Source: Voacanga thouarsii
Taxonomy: Eukaryota; Streptophyta; Magnoliopsida; Gentianales; Apocynaceae
DNA: 64,000 bases
Assembly (NCBI GenBank): GCA_026120185.1
Contig: JANUWF010002145.1
Span: forward strand, 372,001 to 436,000
Direction: 5' to 3'
Made by a program: the position numbers and the translations under genes. This document shows positions 1 to 13,720 of the stretch, piece by piece. Position 1 is the first letter of the stretch. Every line of letters starts with the position of its first letter. The notes under the pieces were generated by a model that worked only from the letters and a program-made list of their open reading frames with translations, was not told the origin of the DNA and did not search any database.

Positions 1-219
1 CACAAAACTTTTGTGGGTGTTCTTGTTCTTTGAAAACCAATATCAATACTTTATTTATTCCCTTTATTGTAGCCATCAAAGGACCCCGATTAATTCATCA
101 ACCTGTGGGTCTTACGTAGAATGATAGCGATTGACGTGAAAAAAAAATTAAACTATTCAAAACTAAATGAGTGTAGCAATTAATCAGTATTATCCGGCAT
201 TTCTCTTGTTTAGATATCA

Positions 220-3200
220 GGGAATATCGCAGTTGGATGTATAGAAGGCATGCTTCAAGTGTAAAAGGAATCACTGTTGAATTTGAGGAAGGGATTAAAG
301 CTTTTTTGGCATGTGCTTTATCAAATGCAATATCAATTCTAATTAGACGTCCTTGTGCAAAGTGTAAGAATAAAAAATATTTAGACCCAATGCAAGTTAA
401 GTTCCACTTGTGAAAATCTAGATTTGTGTCTAATTGTTACCGGTGGACATGTTATGGTGAATCACATGAGTATACCTCATGTGTATCTAACACAATTCCA
501 GATGCTAAGTCACTTCTAGGAAATCCGTTTTGAGAAATGGTTTTAGATGTAGCAAGTCCTAACTTTGTCCCTGAAGCCCCATCAGCAGAAAATGTTAAAG
601 AACCCCCTAATGTGGAAGTACAAAATATTTATGATATGTTGAAGGCCACGGAAACTACTATATAGGATGGTTGCACTACTCATTTGCAAGTTTTACTTGC
701 TTTAGGGTTATTGAATATCAAGTTTGAATATAACCTTTTACGAAGAGCCTTCAATGAAGTTGTGCAATTGATAAAAAAGGTTGTGCCTAGTAGTAATAAT
801 ATTCTTGATAATTTTTATCATATGAAAAAATTAGTGGCTAGGTTGGATTTGTTAGTATAAAAAATATATGTGTCCTTCAATGGTTGCAAATTTTGTGTCC
901 ATCCTCGATATACGCAGAAAAAGGCTGGGAAAAATTCAAGTGAGAAGGAAATTTCATTCAAAAAGATGCATTACTTCCCAATAACATCGAGGTTACAAAA
1001 GTTGTATACTTCTACTACAACAACTAAACACATGAGATGGCATGTTGAGAGCAGACACAGAGGAAGGCAACATAAGTCATCCTCGTAATAGTAAGATATG
1101 GCAACACTTTGACCGGATACATCCTAAATTTGCAAACGAAGCACGGAATGTCAAACTTGGTTTATGTACAGATAGATTCTCACCATTTTAGAATGTCAGG
1201 TAAGCAATACTTTTCCTGGCTAGTCATTCTTGCACCATATAATCTTCCTCCATGGATGTGCTTGAAGGATCTGATCATATTTTTAACAGTCATTATCCCT
1301 TACCCAAAGAATCCAAAACATCAGGTGGATGTCTATCCACAACCCTTGATAGACGAATTAACCCAGTTATGGTTTGAAGGTGTCGCCACTTATAACATAT
1401 CGAAAAAACAAAACTTTCAATTTTAGATGGCGTTTTTGTGGACTATTAATGATTTTCTTTCATATGGTATGTTGAGTGGGTGGAGCACAGCTGGGCGGTT
1501 AGCTTGTCCGTATTGTATGGGCCATGCAAAGTCATTTCACCTACAAAATGGTGGTAAACAATCATGGTTTGATTATCACTGTCTTTTTTGCCATTGAATC
1601 ATCCTTACAGGAGGGATACAAAGTCTTTTAGGAATGACAGAAGTTCTGAGACATCACAGCTTGTGCAACACCCTACTAGTGAAGAAATCTAGGATAGTGT
1701 GTCTCAATATAAAAAAATCACAAAAATAGGGAAAGAACTTGGAATGAGTAATGGTATGGGTATATCTCACAATTGGTCAAAAAGGAGTATTTTATGGGAT
1801 TTTCCATATTAGCGTACTAATTTGGTCCGACATAATATAAATGTAATGCACAATGAAAAGAATGTATTTGACAATGTTATGAATGCAGTTATAGATATAA
1901 AGGGTAAATCAAAAGACAATTTAAACGCTAAGTATGATTTGGAAATTTATTGTCATAGGTTAGAGTTGCATGTCTCGGATGTGAGGAGAGAAAGTGTCCA
2001 TACCTAAAGATTGCTACTCTTTGACAACAAAATAAAAGAAGATTCTACTTAAGTAGTTGAAGAGATTGCAACTCTCAGATTGATATGCTTCGAACATGGG
2101 AAGATGTGTTGATTTGAATGAGTTGAGGTTATCCAGTATAAAATCACATGATTATCATGTATTCATAGAGAGATTACTTCTCATTGTATTAAAGAAATTT
2201 CTTCCTTCTAATGTATGGAGGGTTTTGATAGAATTAAGTCTTTTTTATTAGGATCTATGCTCTCCTAAGTTAAGTGTAGCTCATATGGCCAAATTGGAGT
2301 TTGACATACCTTTGTTGTTGTATAAGTTGGAGAAGATATTTCCATTGGGATTCTTTGATGTAATGGAACACTTATTAATTCATTTGTCTTACAAAGTAAG
2401 AGTTTGTGATCTTGTTCAATATAGGTGGATGTACCTCTTTGAAAAGTAATCTAATTATTCATTCTACTTCATTTCCTGTTATGCAATATGAACGTGTGTA
2501 ATTTATAATGAAATTTGTACGATGACAGGTTTTTGCATCATTTAAAAATCAAGGTTAAAAATAAGGCTAAAGTTGAAGGATCAATTTGCAATGCTTATCT
2601 CGATAAAGAAGCATCTACTTTCTTCTTTTATTATTTTGAGTCACGTGTACAAACAAAACGTATAAATGATGCTTAAATTTTGGGTGTATAAAAATTATCA
2701 AATTTAAATACATCTCTTAGTCAAGTTTTAATTAAAACAGTAATTTCAAAATATACATACAAGCAAATATACTCATCGCAAGTATAGTATATGGAATTAA
2801 TGAGTATCGATCTTCAAGAGAACAAGTATATACTAATTACTTTTCATTTATTGTTTAACCGACTTAAATAAAGTGATAAAATAATAAAATAAAATAAAAT
2901 AAAATATGTACAGCCCAAGGATGTAGGATTATGTAATTTAGACAATTACCCTAGAACATATGATAATGAATCATTTAGAAATTATCTCAATTAATTATCA
3001 TCAAATCATCATGAAGGAATATAAAGTAAAATTTAATCGTTTCCTAAGTCATGAATCTATTTATATAGACTCCACTTCTTTCTCAATTCATGAAATTTCT
3101 ATCTTTTGATTAAATTAGCAGATTTCTCAATCAAACCAATATAACCACAACTACATTAAACACAATTCTTCATAAACATAAAATTAGCTAATGACCATTT

Positions 3201-5193
3201 ACTCAAGATGAAATCAACTAATCTTTGATCACTTTAATCCTTTAATCTTAACTTCATTTCCCAAATCCATTAAGATTTGACAAATACAAAATTAATGCAA
3301 TGAACTCATAACATCGTTTCCCAAGTCAATTAGAAGAACCTGCATCAATAACTAAAGATAACAAGTAATCAAATACCAAAGATGATAGAAAATTGATCAA
3401 ATAACTAAATTAATACAAAATCATGAATCCCAAAATAATGTTAAATTACAATGAAAATATTGAATACATCATTATTTAAGAATAAGAAAATAAAGGTAAA
3501 AGAAAGCACCCATAGATAAGCCTCCTTCTTTTCCTTTAAAGACTCTCTTGAACAACCCTCCTTGAATGATGAATCTCTCCTTCTTTAAGTGATTGGAATT
3601 TTTGCTCTTGGATTCACTCTTCTTTCTCTTATGTTTTCTCTTGATTTTATAAGCTTCTTTGATGTCAATTTCGTTGCTTGAAGAGTTTTGGCCGAGTAGG
3701 ATTCAAAAAATACCAAAATCTTTAAAAATTACTAAATTCGTGTACAGAATTTTGGCCACTCCAGAGAAGACCTAGCACCGGGTCCAGTTGACCTACCTAG
3801 CGCCAGGTGTTTCTGTTTTTCCTCCTGAAAGCTACTCTGTTTTAACTGTTTGGCCATAGTGGACCTGGCACCAGGTGCAAGTTGGAAATTTTCACCTTTT
3901 GCTCTTCACTTAATTCTACACAAATTTGTCAAAAACACTTTCTACAAGTAAAATGTCAAATAGGAAGAAATATGCCTAGTTATTATAATAAAAGTATCTC
4001 AAATTAATTTCAAAAAATTAAAAAAATAGTGATGATTTTAACCCATATAAACAAATATAGCTCATAATGAAGAGGGAGAACGCTTGGACACCGGTGCTAT
4101 CAATTTGTAATGTTCAAGAAAAGGTAATAGGAAGGATTTGAACTTGGTTCCTGACCTCAGAAGAATTCAATGCAACAAGAAATTACATTTGTTTAATTGT
4201 GAGGAAGTGCGGCCGCATATTGAGTAAGTTTTATGAATTTATAACTATTTTAGTAAGTTAATTATGGCAGCGTAGTTGATTGGGCAATTCATACTTCTAA
4301 TTCAATACAGGAAATTTACAACACACTTAAGAAGATTAGCTCCAAGCATATCAAATGTGGAAATCAATAGAAGAATAGGCCAAGAATTTGAAGAATGGTT
4401 TGGTGGATATGTAAGTTAAATAAGTTGCAAACTTAAATTTGGAATTCCTTTCCTTACAGAATTTAGTAATGTATAAATATCATTCTATGTAACATCTAGT
4501 TCACCAATTTTTTTTAGGCACAAGATCCGAAAAACATGGTCATAGATGAATGCTTAAGAAACTTTGTATGGGGTCCGTCAAAGCTAGTGAAATCGTTTAA
4601 TGGGTACATAGGCAATGGCTACTAGTTTCACACTGGTGAATATGTAGAGGGAAAAGAATAGTGAATAGTGGTGTATGCATGAAAGGGATTGAAAATGACA
4701 CATCAAGGCCTGATTACTATTGAGTGCTGAATGATACTATTGAAGTGCAGTTTCTTGGTAATCCAAGGCAAAGTGTTGTTCTTTTTAAATGTCATTGATT
4801 TGATCAAACATTAAATTTGAAATAAGGGTACATCCGCAGTATAAACTTGTTGATATTAACCACAAAAGAAGCTACCCTACCTACGATCCATTTGTTCTAA
4901 CTCAACAAACTAGCCAAGTGTGTTATGCATCATATCTAAGAAGTAAGAGGCCAATATCTGATTGGTTGGCAGTTTAGAAAACAAAAACTTGACAAATAAT
5001 AGATGCACCTATGGTTGATAGAGCTTATCAAAATGAAGTAGATGGTACAAACGAGGTGATTATATCATTAGTTGTTTATCATGGCAACTTAACAGATGAG
5101 TCTGGTATGAATGAGTTGTTAGATGTTCAAGACGAGGCTGTAATAGGAGATGAAAATTCTCTTACAAATGAAGAAGAAGATGAAGGTGAATAG
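220..5193 (+). pseudogene. TNP2-like CACTA transposase, degenerate
   Basis: Translation across several frames gives the TNP2 domain order. A transposase-associated domain comes first (about 220-530; WMYRRHASS, then FLACALSNA and a CAKCKNKK cysteine motif). The TNP2 catalytic region follows (870-2010), with KMHYFPITSRLQKLY, KHMRWH, NLPPWMCLKD and HNINVMHNEKNVFDNVM. A DUF4218-like part lies at about 2200-2680 (LEKIFPLGFFDVMEHLLIHL). A DUF4216-like part lies at about 4080-5010 (VHPQYKLVDINHKRSYPTYDP), with a C-terminal acidic tail to 5193. The longest open pieces are 870-1088, 1109-1426, 1822-2007 and 5011-5193. Many stops and frameshifts separate them, although some gaps could be introns. The DUF4218/DUF4216 junction is split by the 2670-4064 insert, and the frame rejoins across it. 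Confidence 0.85.
2670..4064. mobile_element. Noncoding solo-LTR-like insertion inside TNP2
   Basis: AT-rich noncoding DNA begins with TGCTTAAATTTTGGG and ends with ATATAGCTCA, so it has TG...CA termini. The flanks are near-identical short repeats, aaatga at 2664-2669 and taatga at 4065-4070, which fits a 5-6 bp target duplication. Removing the insert rejoins the TNP2 reading frame. No ORF or transposon domain is visible. Internal phrases such as GAGTATCGATCTTC and TTGTTTAACC resemble the noncoding repeat that hosts the Gypsy element at 29.2-39.8 kb. A solo LTR is my preferred reading; a small nonautonomous element is possible. Confidence 0.6.
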
Positions 5194-6719
5194 GCTATGA
5201 ATAGCAATACCTCAGTAGATGCCGAGAAATATATATCAGAGGATGATTCCAGTGATTAGGCAAGATTTCCATCCTTATTACACATTTACAATTTATATGG
5301 TTTATGGTAAGGGATTATTATCATCTCATTACATCATTCCAATTCCATCCCAAATTTTAAATTTCTTTTATTACACAATTTCTATCCTTATTACTTGGTT
5401 TTACATTTCTTTAATTTTGTCTAATTTTAAATTCCATCTCCTTCTATTTTGTAGGATCAAAGAATTGACTTTTGCCTACAGTATAAAAAGTGAAATACTA
5501 ACGTTAAAGGAAATCTCTAGCTCAGAGATTCATAAAGGAAAAGGAATTATCTAGTACAAACGAGTTTTTTGATTTTTTGTTCTTCCCTATTAAAAGCTTT
5601 GGAACATAATACTTGAAGGTTGTAAAACAAAATATTTGTAGTTATTATCAACTCATCTAATCTACAATTCAATAGTGAGAAAGTAATAAATATTTTAGGT
5701 ATATGTTGCAATTATATACATTCTTGCTATCCATATTATTTTCTGATTAGCCCTTAATTTATTCTTTTATGGTGTAAACAGTAAGGTAGTCTTATAGTGC
5801 ATTGCCCAGGTATTGAGAGACATTTCACAAAAGCTAGAGCTATAAGTAGACGTTTTACCAATCACCAGGTAGATATTTTTCTACATTATAAATGTATCTA
5901 AGTTAGATTTCCGTAAGTGATCATTTCCCGTGAGTGATAAGTGATCACTCCTCGTGGGTAATATGTGATTACTTTTTTGTTTATTTTTGGACTTTTATAT
6001 AATTGATTTCTCTATCTTTTTTGTTTATGTTGACTGATTGTCAAATCTTGAGGTGGCCTAATATCTAGGAAATGTCTAGTTATAGGAGAGACTCTGTCCA
6101 AAAATTTTCAAAAATTGAGAATCATGCATGGAAAAAATATTCATCCTTATCAACAGAGGTTATAAAGTGTCTTAAACCATGTTGGAGATTATTTATTATT
6201 TCATTAGTCCAACCCGACCTCAGACTCTTTCTTCCCAACCTATTTTACTCTTTGGCCATAGTTATTTATCGGCTTACCATTGTCCGAAAGAAGGAAGGGC
6301 CCCTACTCCCACAATTGGGACAACGATCATATACGATATTGTCAAAACAGAGCAAAATAGAGAGAGTTAATGCAGCTAATTTTTAGAGAGAGATTTGGAA
6401 CTAACCCCCGAAGGATTTGGCACCAGCTAAAGGAGTAAAAACGGCTTGTAAGTAAATGCATAAAGGGCTTGTATCATAATTTATGATTTTTTAAAGTTAA
6501 CTTTTCTTTTCAAAATATAAGTGTTTTTATCGATTTTAATTAGTATTAATGATATTTTTTCTATATTTTCCTATTTCATCTAATTCCACTTGTCTCGATC
6601 TAATTATTAAAAGCATGTACTACTTTACTATCAAAACTAATATTCTTTATCGTTTTTTGTTCTATTATTTACATTCTTCGTGTTAAATATAGATGCAATA
6701 AATGTGCTAAGTTTTCTTC
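5194..6719. other. CACTA interior between the two genes, no recognisable gene
   Basis: This AT-rich stretch lies between the TNP2 C-terminus and the second gene. The open frames at 5219-5554 and 6072-6386 have no recognisable domain. Intron or spacer sequence of the CACTA element is the simplest reading. Confidence 0.5.
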
Positions 6720-8365
6720 TCTTCTAACTATGTCTTCCGATGGAGAATCATTGAAGGAAGAGGGACAATAGGGTCAGCAGCCTCATGCACTATCCCTCAG
6801 CTTTTGGTGCCTCAACCTTTACATGGCACTATTAGATAGGTAGGGGTGCCATCCCAACTTTTCAATCATCTACTGCTTTAGCTTCATATGCCATTGGGTC
6901 GCAGGTTCAGGACTCCTAGCCATGGATTGCTCTATTGGGAAATAGGTAAGTAACAGAATCAACTTTATTACATGTTAGGTATTATTATAATTGGTTTAGC
7001 GATTAATGCATTTTTGTTATGTATCATTCTAGAAAAAGTTTGTTGGCTCGGACAAATGTGTCCCTGAAATTTCAAATACAATACAGCAGTACTTCACTGG
7101 ACCATATCCAACATACACACATGTCCCGAAAAATGTACAAGACTTATGATTTCAAGAATTTGGGGTAAGCTATTGTCAAATATTATTTAATATTTAATTG
7201 TTATGTTATATACTAATCACCATTTTTAATCGTGATTTGCAGAAATATTTCTAGTGGAGGGATGAGAACGGTATCCAGATTTGAAGTATTTGGAAGAAGA
7301 AGTATCGAACGAGATTTTCAGACATAATGTCTAGGCTGAGGAAGAGGTATGGTGGGGCATGTCCTCATTGGATAGAAACTCAGTATTGGAATGAGATTTC
7401 CCAATATTAGATTTCAGAAAAGTATCAGATGCTCTTAGCCACCAACAAAAAGAATCGAGGATAGAGCTGCACTAATACTGGAGGGTCTATCTTATTCACA
7501 GAACACAAGGAGCATTTGGTACTTTTATTTCCTTTTAACTATTTGTTCTATTTCTCAGTTCGAAACGAATTTATATAAGATTGTAATCACTATATTTTGC
7601 CAACATGAATGTAGAGAGCGAAGCAATGGAGTTCAGCAGTGGAGTTTTTTCAGTTACACAGACATTTTTGAGACGTTACATATTTTTCAGAGTGGATCCA
7701 AGAAGGGCCAATTTGTTAATGATCGCTCTTATCAAACTTTGGTAGTAAATAGATTATTTATCTTAAAATTTCTTTGTATTTCATTTATTTGCATTTTATT
7801 TTGGCATCTATCACTAACGGTTCATGTTTTCTTTTAGGATGATGTAAGAAACCTCAAGCAGCGCTATACTTAGTCCGAGTCTAGTGGCTCAGTAAACTCG
7901 GTTGCTCTTCCTAATGAGAAGGTCATGGTTGTAGAGACACAAAGTGGGTTCAGCAGGTGCTGAGTTTATAGGTTAGGATCAGAGGCACCACATATCCGGT
8001 CAAAATTATTTCAGAGCAGAGTAGAGATATCTTCCACTATATCTGCTGATATCAGGCATTTAATACATCAAAGGGTACAACAGGTCGAGCACAGGCTCAG
8101 TCGGCAAGTAGACTTGTACCGGTAGATGATTAAGCAGCAACATTCTACATTTACTAGTTGGATAGCAGTTATGTTGAACAAGATGGGCATTCCTGCACCA
8201 TCTGTTCCATCCTTAGAGGAGATAGACGTTCACATAGCTAATGCGAATGTTGTTGATAATGATCCCAACGTCGACGGTAGATTTGATCCAACTGATGAGA
8301 ACTCAGGCCCACATAAGGTTTTGATCCTCCTCTTCCACCCCCTCCTACAGCTGCTCTTTCATTAA
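6720..8365 (+). pseudogene. CACTA second gene with Transposase_24-like domain, degenerate
   Basis: Pieces in several frames at about 7260-7880 match the plant En/Spm-associated Transposase_24 family. A conserved NTGGSILFTEHKEHL block is followed by a GREPTP-like region and then KKGQFVNDRSYQTL, the usual sequence before the C-terminal coil. The open tail 8126-8365 (QQHSTFTSW, MLNKMGIPAPSVPS, then Asn/Asp-rich) looks like the low-complexity C-terminus. Exons appear to be separated by AT-rich introns at about 6960-7030, 7170-7240, 7540-7610 and 7750-7840. Several stops lie in the conserved parts, so it is a relic. In CACTA elements this protein is thought to be an accessory DNA-binding factor; that is inference from family knowledge. 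Confidence 0.65.
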
Positions 8366-8604
8366 TTACATGACTTTGTTATATTTATTTCTATAATGTT
8401 TATGCATTGATACTTATTTGCGTATCATATTCTTATACTTATTTTTGTAAACTATTTTACCTTTTTAGATACTTACTATGCATTTATATTAATTCTTATT
8501 TTTAGTTTTTAAATTATTTTTAGGCTTTTGAATACAGTTTTGGAATTGGTTTGTGCATATGAAAATTGATTTATAGGGTTGATAATTGTAAAATAAATTC
8601 AAAA

Positions 8605-9591
8605 ATAGGGGGAAAATCCTCACAAAACTCTTGTAATTTACGACGAAATAGGGAGGGCACAAAATAAAAGAGAAAAAAAATTTCGCAAAATCCTCACAAT
8701 TTGTGACAAAATAACGATGGCCAACAAATTAAGATAAAATATCCCTCACAATTTGTGACGAAATAGCAACGGCTAACAAATAAAGATAAAACATCCATTG
8801 CAAAAGCATCGTAATTTACGACGAAATAGAGAGGGCCAACAAATAAGAGATACAAAACCCTCGCAAAAACCTCACAATTTGCAACAAAATAGCAATGGCT
8901 AACAAATTAAGATAAAATATCCATCACAAAATCGTCACTATTTGTGACGAAATAGTGAGGACAAAAAATAAGAGATAAAAATTCATCGTAAAATTTTCGC
9001 AATTTGCAATGAAACAGCGAAGGCAATTAATAAGAGATAAAACTCCCTTGCAAAATCTTCGTAATTTGTGACGAAATAGTGAGGGCCAATAAATAAAGAT
9101 AAAACATCCACCGTAAAACCTTCGCTATTTACGACGACATAGCGAGGGCCAACAAATAAGAAATAAAAATTCCTTACAAAACCCTCACAATTTGGGAAGA
9201 AATGGCAAGGGCCAACAAATTAAGATAAAAAATCCATCACAAAATTCTCACTATCTGTAACAAAATATCGAGGACAAAAAATAAGAAATAAAAGCGAAGG
9301 CAAAAAATAAGAGATAAAAATTTCTCACAAAACCCTAGCCATTTGCGATGAAATAGCAAGGGTTTTAAATTTAAAAAAAAAATTAAAGCAAGAAAATTTG
9401 TTGCAAAACTCTCGCAACTTGCAACAATTTTGCGAGGGTTAATACTATTGAAAATCAAAACTCAATACGAAACCCTCGCAAAATCCTCGTAATTTGCAAC
9501 GATTTTGTGATGGTTTGTAATCATTTCATCGCAAAACTGTTGCAAATTTTCCATCTCATCATTTTTTGATAAAAAAAATAGCCATCGCTTT
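8605..9591 (+). repeat. CACTA 3' subterminal repeat block
   Basis: A degenerate unit of roughly 60-70 bp recurs more than ten times. Each unit has a CCTCGCAAAA-like part, a short dyad around AATTTGTGACGAAATAGCGAGG, and an A-rich spacer such as CCAACAAATAAAGATAAAA. Inverted halves within each unit (CTCGCA and GCGAGG) give it dyad symmetry. Repeats of this kind near both ends of CACTA elements are binding sites for the element-encoded protein in En/Spm. The block resumes at 13721 after the nested insertion. Confidence 0.8.
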
Positions 9592-11077
9592 TGTAACACC
9601 TCACTACCTACGTATCCCAAAAGGAGCGGAGATGTCGCCCCATCCTTAGGATAAGAAGTTTTTATAACTAGGTAATAAAAAGATAGAAGAAATAATTTAA
9701 GTTTAAAATTTATTACAACCTAAAACAATACTTGCACAAGTCCCAAAACAATTAAATAATAATTAAAATCTCTCAAGAAACAAATACAATTAAATGAATC
9801 TTCAAAACTCAAGGCAACACAAAGCAATTCAACCTTCAAAGTAGAATCGACTTGAAAACATAACATAAAAGGGTGATGAAAAATATTTTCCAGTAAATCT
9901 TGTGTGTGCTCATGAAAATTTAAGTAAAGCTTTCATATATGCAAATTTTAAACAAGTCACAATGAAAAGTCTGCAAGTCCCGAAATTCATCTTTAAACAT
10001 TAAGTGGTATTTTATCAATATTTGCAAAATAAAAGTGTGCACTTTATAAATAAATAAACCACTCAAATAAAGTTGACTATGAAACCCTACATCATGATCG
10101 CGTATTGTGAAACCCTGCATCATAATACAAATGGGTGATCGGCCTATTGGGTGAGATACTCTTCCATCTCTACACCCTGACTTACCGGTTGTCCATTTCG
10201 AAAAAGAAATAGTCCACACAGACTGAAAATGCTAGCATAGACCGGGCTGACTAACTAAAGCGGTCACCTTGTCCGAAAAGAGGTTATCCCTCGATGGAGG
10301 CCTCCACCGGGAGACTTACTCTAGCCTTCTAAGGTTAGCTCTAATCAGTCTACCCTTATTGAGTATTCAACGTTACGTTTGTCCCACTTGGGAGAAATTC
10401 AACAAAGTGTGTTACCTGAAAATTACAATTATGGTTCCAAATAGTCTAAGATTAAAATCTGGTTTAAGAAAAATTTAACATTTTATTTTGGAAAACTTTT
10501 GCTTGCTTAAAACCATTTTGTTTTAACAAAAGGTGAAAAATATCCATAATTGCAACCCAAAGAGTAACTTTACAGTAAACATTATATTTGACTTGCAGGA
10601 GCACTTTAGTTTAACAAACAGTTTATGTAAGGACTTACTTGATCTCACAGATAAAATAATCTTCCAAGTCTTGTCTAAGGCAACCTAGCCCCATTTGGAA
10701 TAAATATAGGGTATATGGCACTATTGGTCCACAACTAAGCAACAAAACTGTATAGATATAAATAACTCCCAACTCTAAATATTCATGACCATCTAAACAA
10801 CTCTAACATTAACAACACTCAAATAATAACAACAATGGTTTAGGAATTTCAAAATTAATTAATATAAAAATATTTCTAGAGTTTAATATTATTATTAATA
10901 TAAAAATAACTTGTTGTAATGATATCATAAGTAAGTGACACAAGCAATAAATAAGTACAACAAAAATAATAATATTATCAAAAGCATTAATAGGAGTTTT
11001 AATAATTTTATAGATAGTAATAATATTTCTAAAAAGGTAGTGATAATAATATTATTTTTTTAAAAAAATAATGTTTA

Positions 11078-11141
<64 letters not shown>

Positions 11142-13720
11142 AAATAACATTGCTAATAACAATAATAATATCATTAAAAATAACAGTGTTAATAATAGTA
11201 GTAATAATAAAATAATGATAACAATTTAAGTATCAAAAGCAACAATAATATTACTATTAATAAAAAGTAGTAATAATTTTGCTATTAATCAACAAAGTAG
11301 TAATCATACAAGTAGAAGTAATAATGCTATTTAACACAGCAAAAGTAGCGTTCATAATAGCAATAATAATATTTGCATAGCAATAATAATTATTGACGGT
11401 ATTGTCAATAATATTAAAGTAATAGCAATAACAACATTAATCTCCAACATGAACCATACCATCACATACTGTAATGACATATAGGCCCCATTCTCATAGC
11501 TCTTAACAAATATGTCTTAAACCCACATTAAAAATCAAGATCCAAATATAATTAATAAAGCAGTCCTAAAGCATGTCTCAACCCTCATATCATAAAATCA
11601 CCAACATCATATAAATATGCATATATCTTCCCCAACACCACTAGATCATCAACTATCTCATCAATACTTCTATAAGTCATCTTCCTATTATACTTGAGTT
11701 CGATAGTAAATGAGAGAGTTTAGATCAAAATACTTGTTTGATGATCGATTTAAGTTGAAGATATCGACTTGATAATCGAAGAGTCTTGAATGCCTTAGTG
11801 AGTCCTTTGAGTGACCAATGGTTGCAGAGATCCGTCCATGGCCACCAAGAAATTTAGCCAATGGAGAGAGATCGAGAAAAAAATAAGAATAAGAAGAAAA
11901 GAAAGTAAAGAAAAGAAGAAGTGAGATGATGTTTGGACTTGATTTTACCTTTTGGGTTCTTCTTGACTTGGAAAGAAAAATGCTTGTTTGATCTGAGTGA
12001 AGAAAGGACTTTGGTTGACTTGGTGTTATAAGATATGTTAAAGGAGAAAATAGATTGCACTCTAGTACATTTGAAGGTTTTAGAATGATTTGGGGTGATT
12101 AGAAGTGGCTAAAGGGTTGAAAAAACGTAGTGTGTGTTCTTGGTATTCTTAAGAGAATAAGAGAGAAAATTGAAAGAATGTGAGAGCGTGTTCTTAGTTT
12201 GAGGGTGGCCGAATGGCCTAGCTTGGGTAATGGTTCAGTTTTGCTAGGGAGAGAGAGATTCTAGGAACTTATTCAAGTTTTGAATTTGAGAAATGATTAA
12301 GGAATTGGTGGAGGTTTTTGAGGTAGAAGATTGCTAATAATGTTTTATCCTTAAAGGTTTCTAGATCTTCAATGGAAGCTTACTTGGTTTGCCTATGTTA
12401 TAGAAGAAAATGGTGAATGCTCTAGCCTTTAGAGCTTGCCAAAATTCTTGATGCAAGTGTGCAGAAATTCTGGTTTAGTTGATGGAGTTGGTTGCTTGAT
12501 TGGTGAGTGTTTGATGGAACAATGCAAGGAATTTGATTTTCAAACTCAAAATGTTTTGAATGGAGTGAAGTTATGAGAGGTTTGAGGTGCTTTAATGGAG
12601 TTTTGGTGGCTATGGTTGGTGAAGATAGAAAAGATGTTCAGCTTTGGTTCTTAGTGTGGCCGAAAATGAGAGTGAAGTAGAGAGGAAAAACTGATTTTCA
12701 TTTGTTTAGCAAAGCTGGAAAAATTCTGGTAATTTAGTTAAAGAAATAATAAAATGTTGGAAAGTTGTTAGCAAAAATTCAAAGTATTTTGAATAGATTT
12801 TGCAGCTTCAAAGTAGGAGTATTTCAAAGTCCTTTAATGGTGATTTTCCAGCCATCTTCTTGTTAAAGAAGAGGAACCATTGAAGAACTAGTCCATGGTG
12901 TTGAATGCTCAAGAATTTCTTAGCTAAATGACTTCCTTGCTTGCTGAAATTTTCTGGTTTTGAAAGAGCTAAAGGTGATCCGAATTTCCCCAAGGATTTT
13001 CCAACTTTTCCTTCCCCAAAAAGTTGTTTGTTTTGTGAAGCAAGAAATGGTAACTAAGCTACCTAGTTTCGAGAGTTAATCAAGAAAGAGAACCAAAAGA
13101 TTTCCAGCTTTTCTACCATAAACAAGAATAACAAAAATGAAACTTCTTAGGGGAGAAAATTGGGGATTCAATTTTGGGCAATGAAAACATTCTTCTAACT
13201 CTCCTATTTCCTTCCAAGATTTCGGTTAAGTGTTTCTAAAAAGCTGGAATTTTAATTTTAAAATCCAAGACCATAAAATTTAAAACAATATAAGGAAATA
13301 AAACAATTCAAGAATATTTTCAAATTCAAATATGTCATGGACTTCAAAAATAATGGAGACTAAAACTCTTCTAGATTTCCTTTTGGACATGATAAAAAAA
13401 AAAAATACTTAGTTGATGAGATTTGAATTCAAGACCTTAGAAATTAATCACAAGACTTTATTCACTTAACCACATTAATTTTTATTCTTATTTTTCCAAC
13501 TTCATTCTCTTCCCTCCTACATTCTAAGCTTCTCCTTCTCTCATCTCTAAGTAAAATTCCCTAATTACCCCCAATACTCATCAAACATAAATAAATCATA
13601 TTGTCCATATATAATAATTCTAAAACATACAAATTCATCCAGCAAATATTTGTCATGCAATATGTCATGAAATGCCACACATCCCTCTAATTCTAAGATA
13701 GGCTTAGGTAGGGTTTTACA
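9592..13720. mobile_element. 4.1 kb LTR-like noncoding insertion in the CACTA subterminal repeats
   Basis: The segment starts TGTAACACCTCACTACC and ends GTAGGGTTTTACA. Its ends are TG...CA and imperfectly inverted (TGTAACACC against TGTAAAACCC). It is flanked by gcttt at 9587-9591 and acttt at 13721-13725, a 4-of-5 target duplication. CACTA subterminal repeats lie on both sides, so the edges are well defined. No transposon ORF is present. A TGTAACACC start is common in long plant Gypsy LTRs, so a solo LTR is the best guess. The whole 4,129 bp lacks any recognisable gene. Confidence 0.6.
11074..11141. repeat. (AAT/ATT)n microsatellite
   Basis: A run of AAT units switches to about 17 ATT units. 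It lies in a wider region (10,870-11,440) rich in AATAAT motifs inside the 4.1 kb LTR-like insertion. Confidence 0.95.

Noticed and set aside
3720..3880. Phrases such as CCTAGCGCCAGGTG similar to parts of the Gypsy LTR (29.75 and 37.9 kb)
   Set aside because: Only short scattered matches are seen; they are not enough to place the two in the same family.
8605..9591. Regular short repeats considered as a CRISPR-like array or satellite
   Set aside because: The sequence is a plant genome, the units are degenerate with dyads, and they sit at a CACTA end, as CACTA subterminal repeats do.
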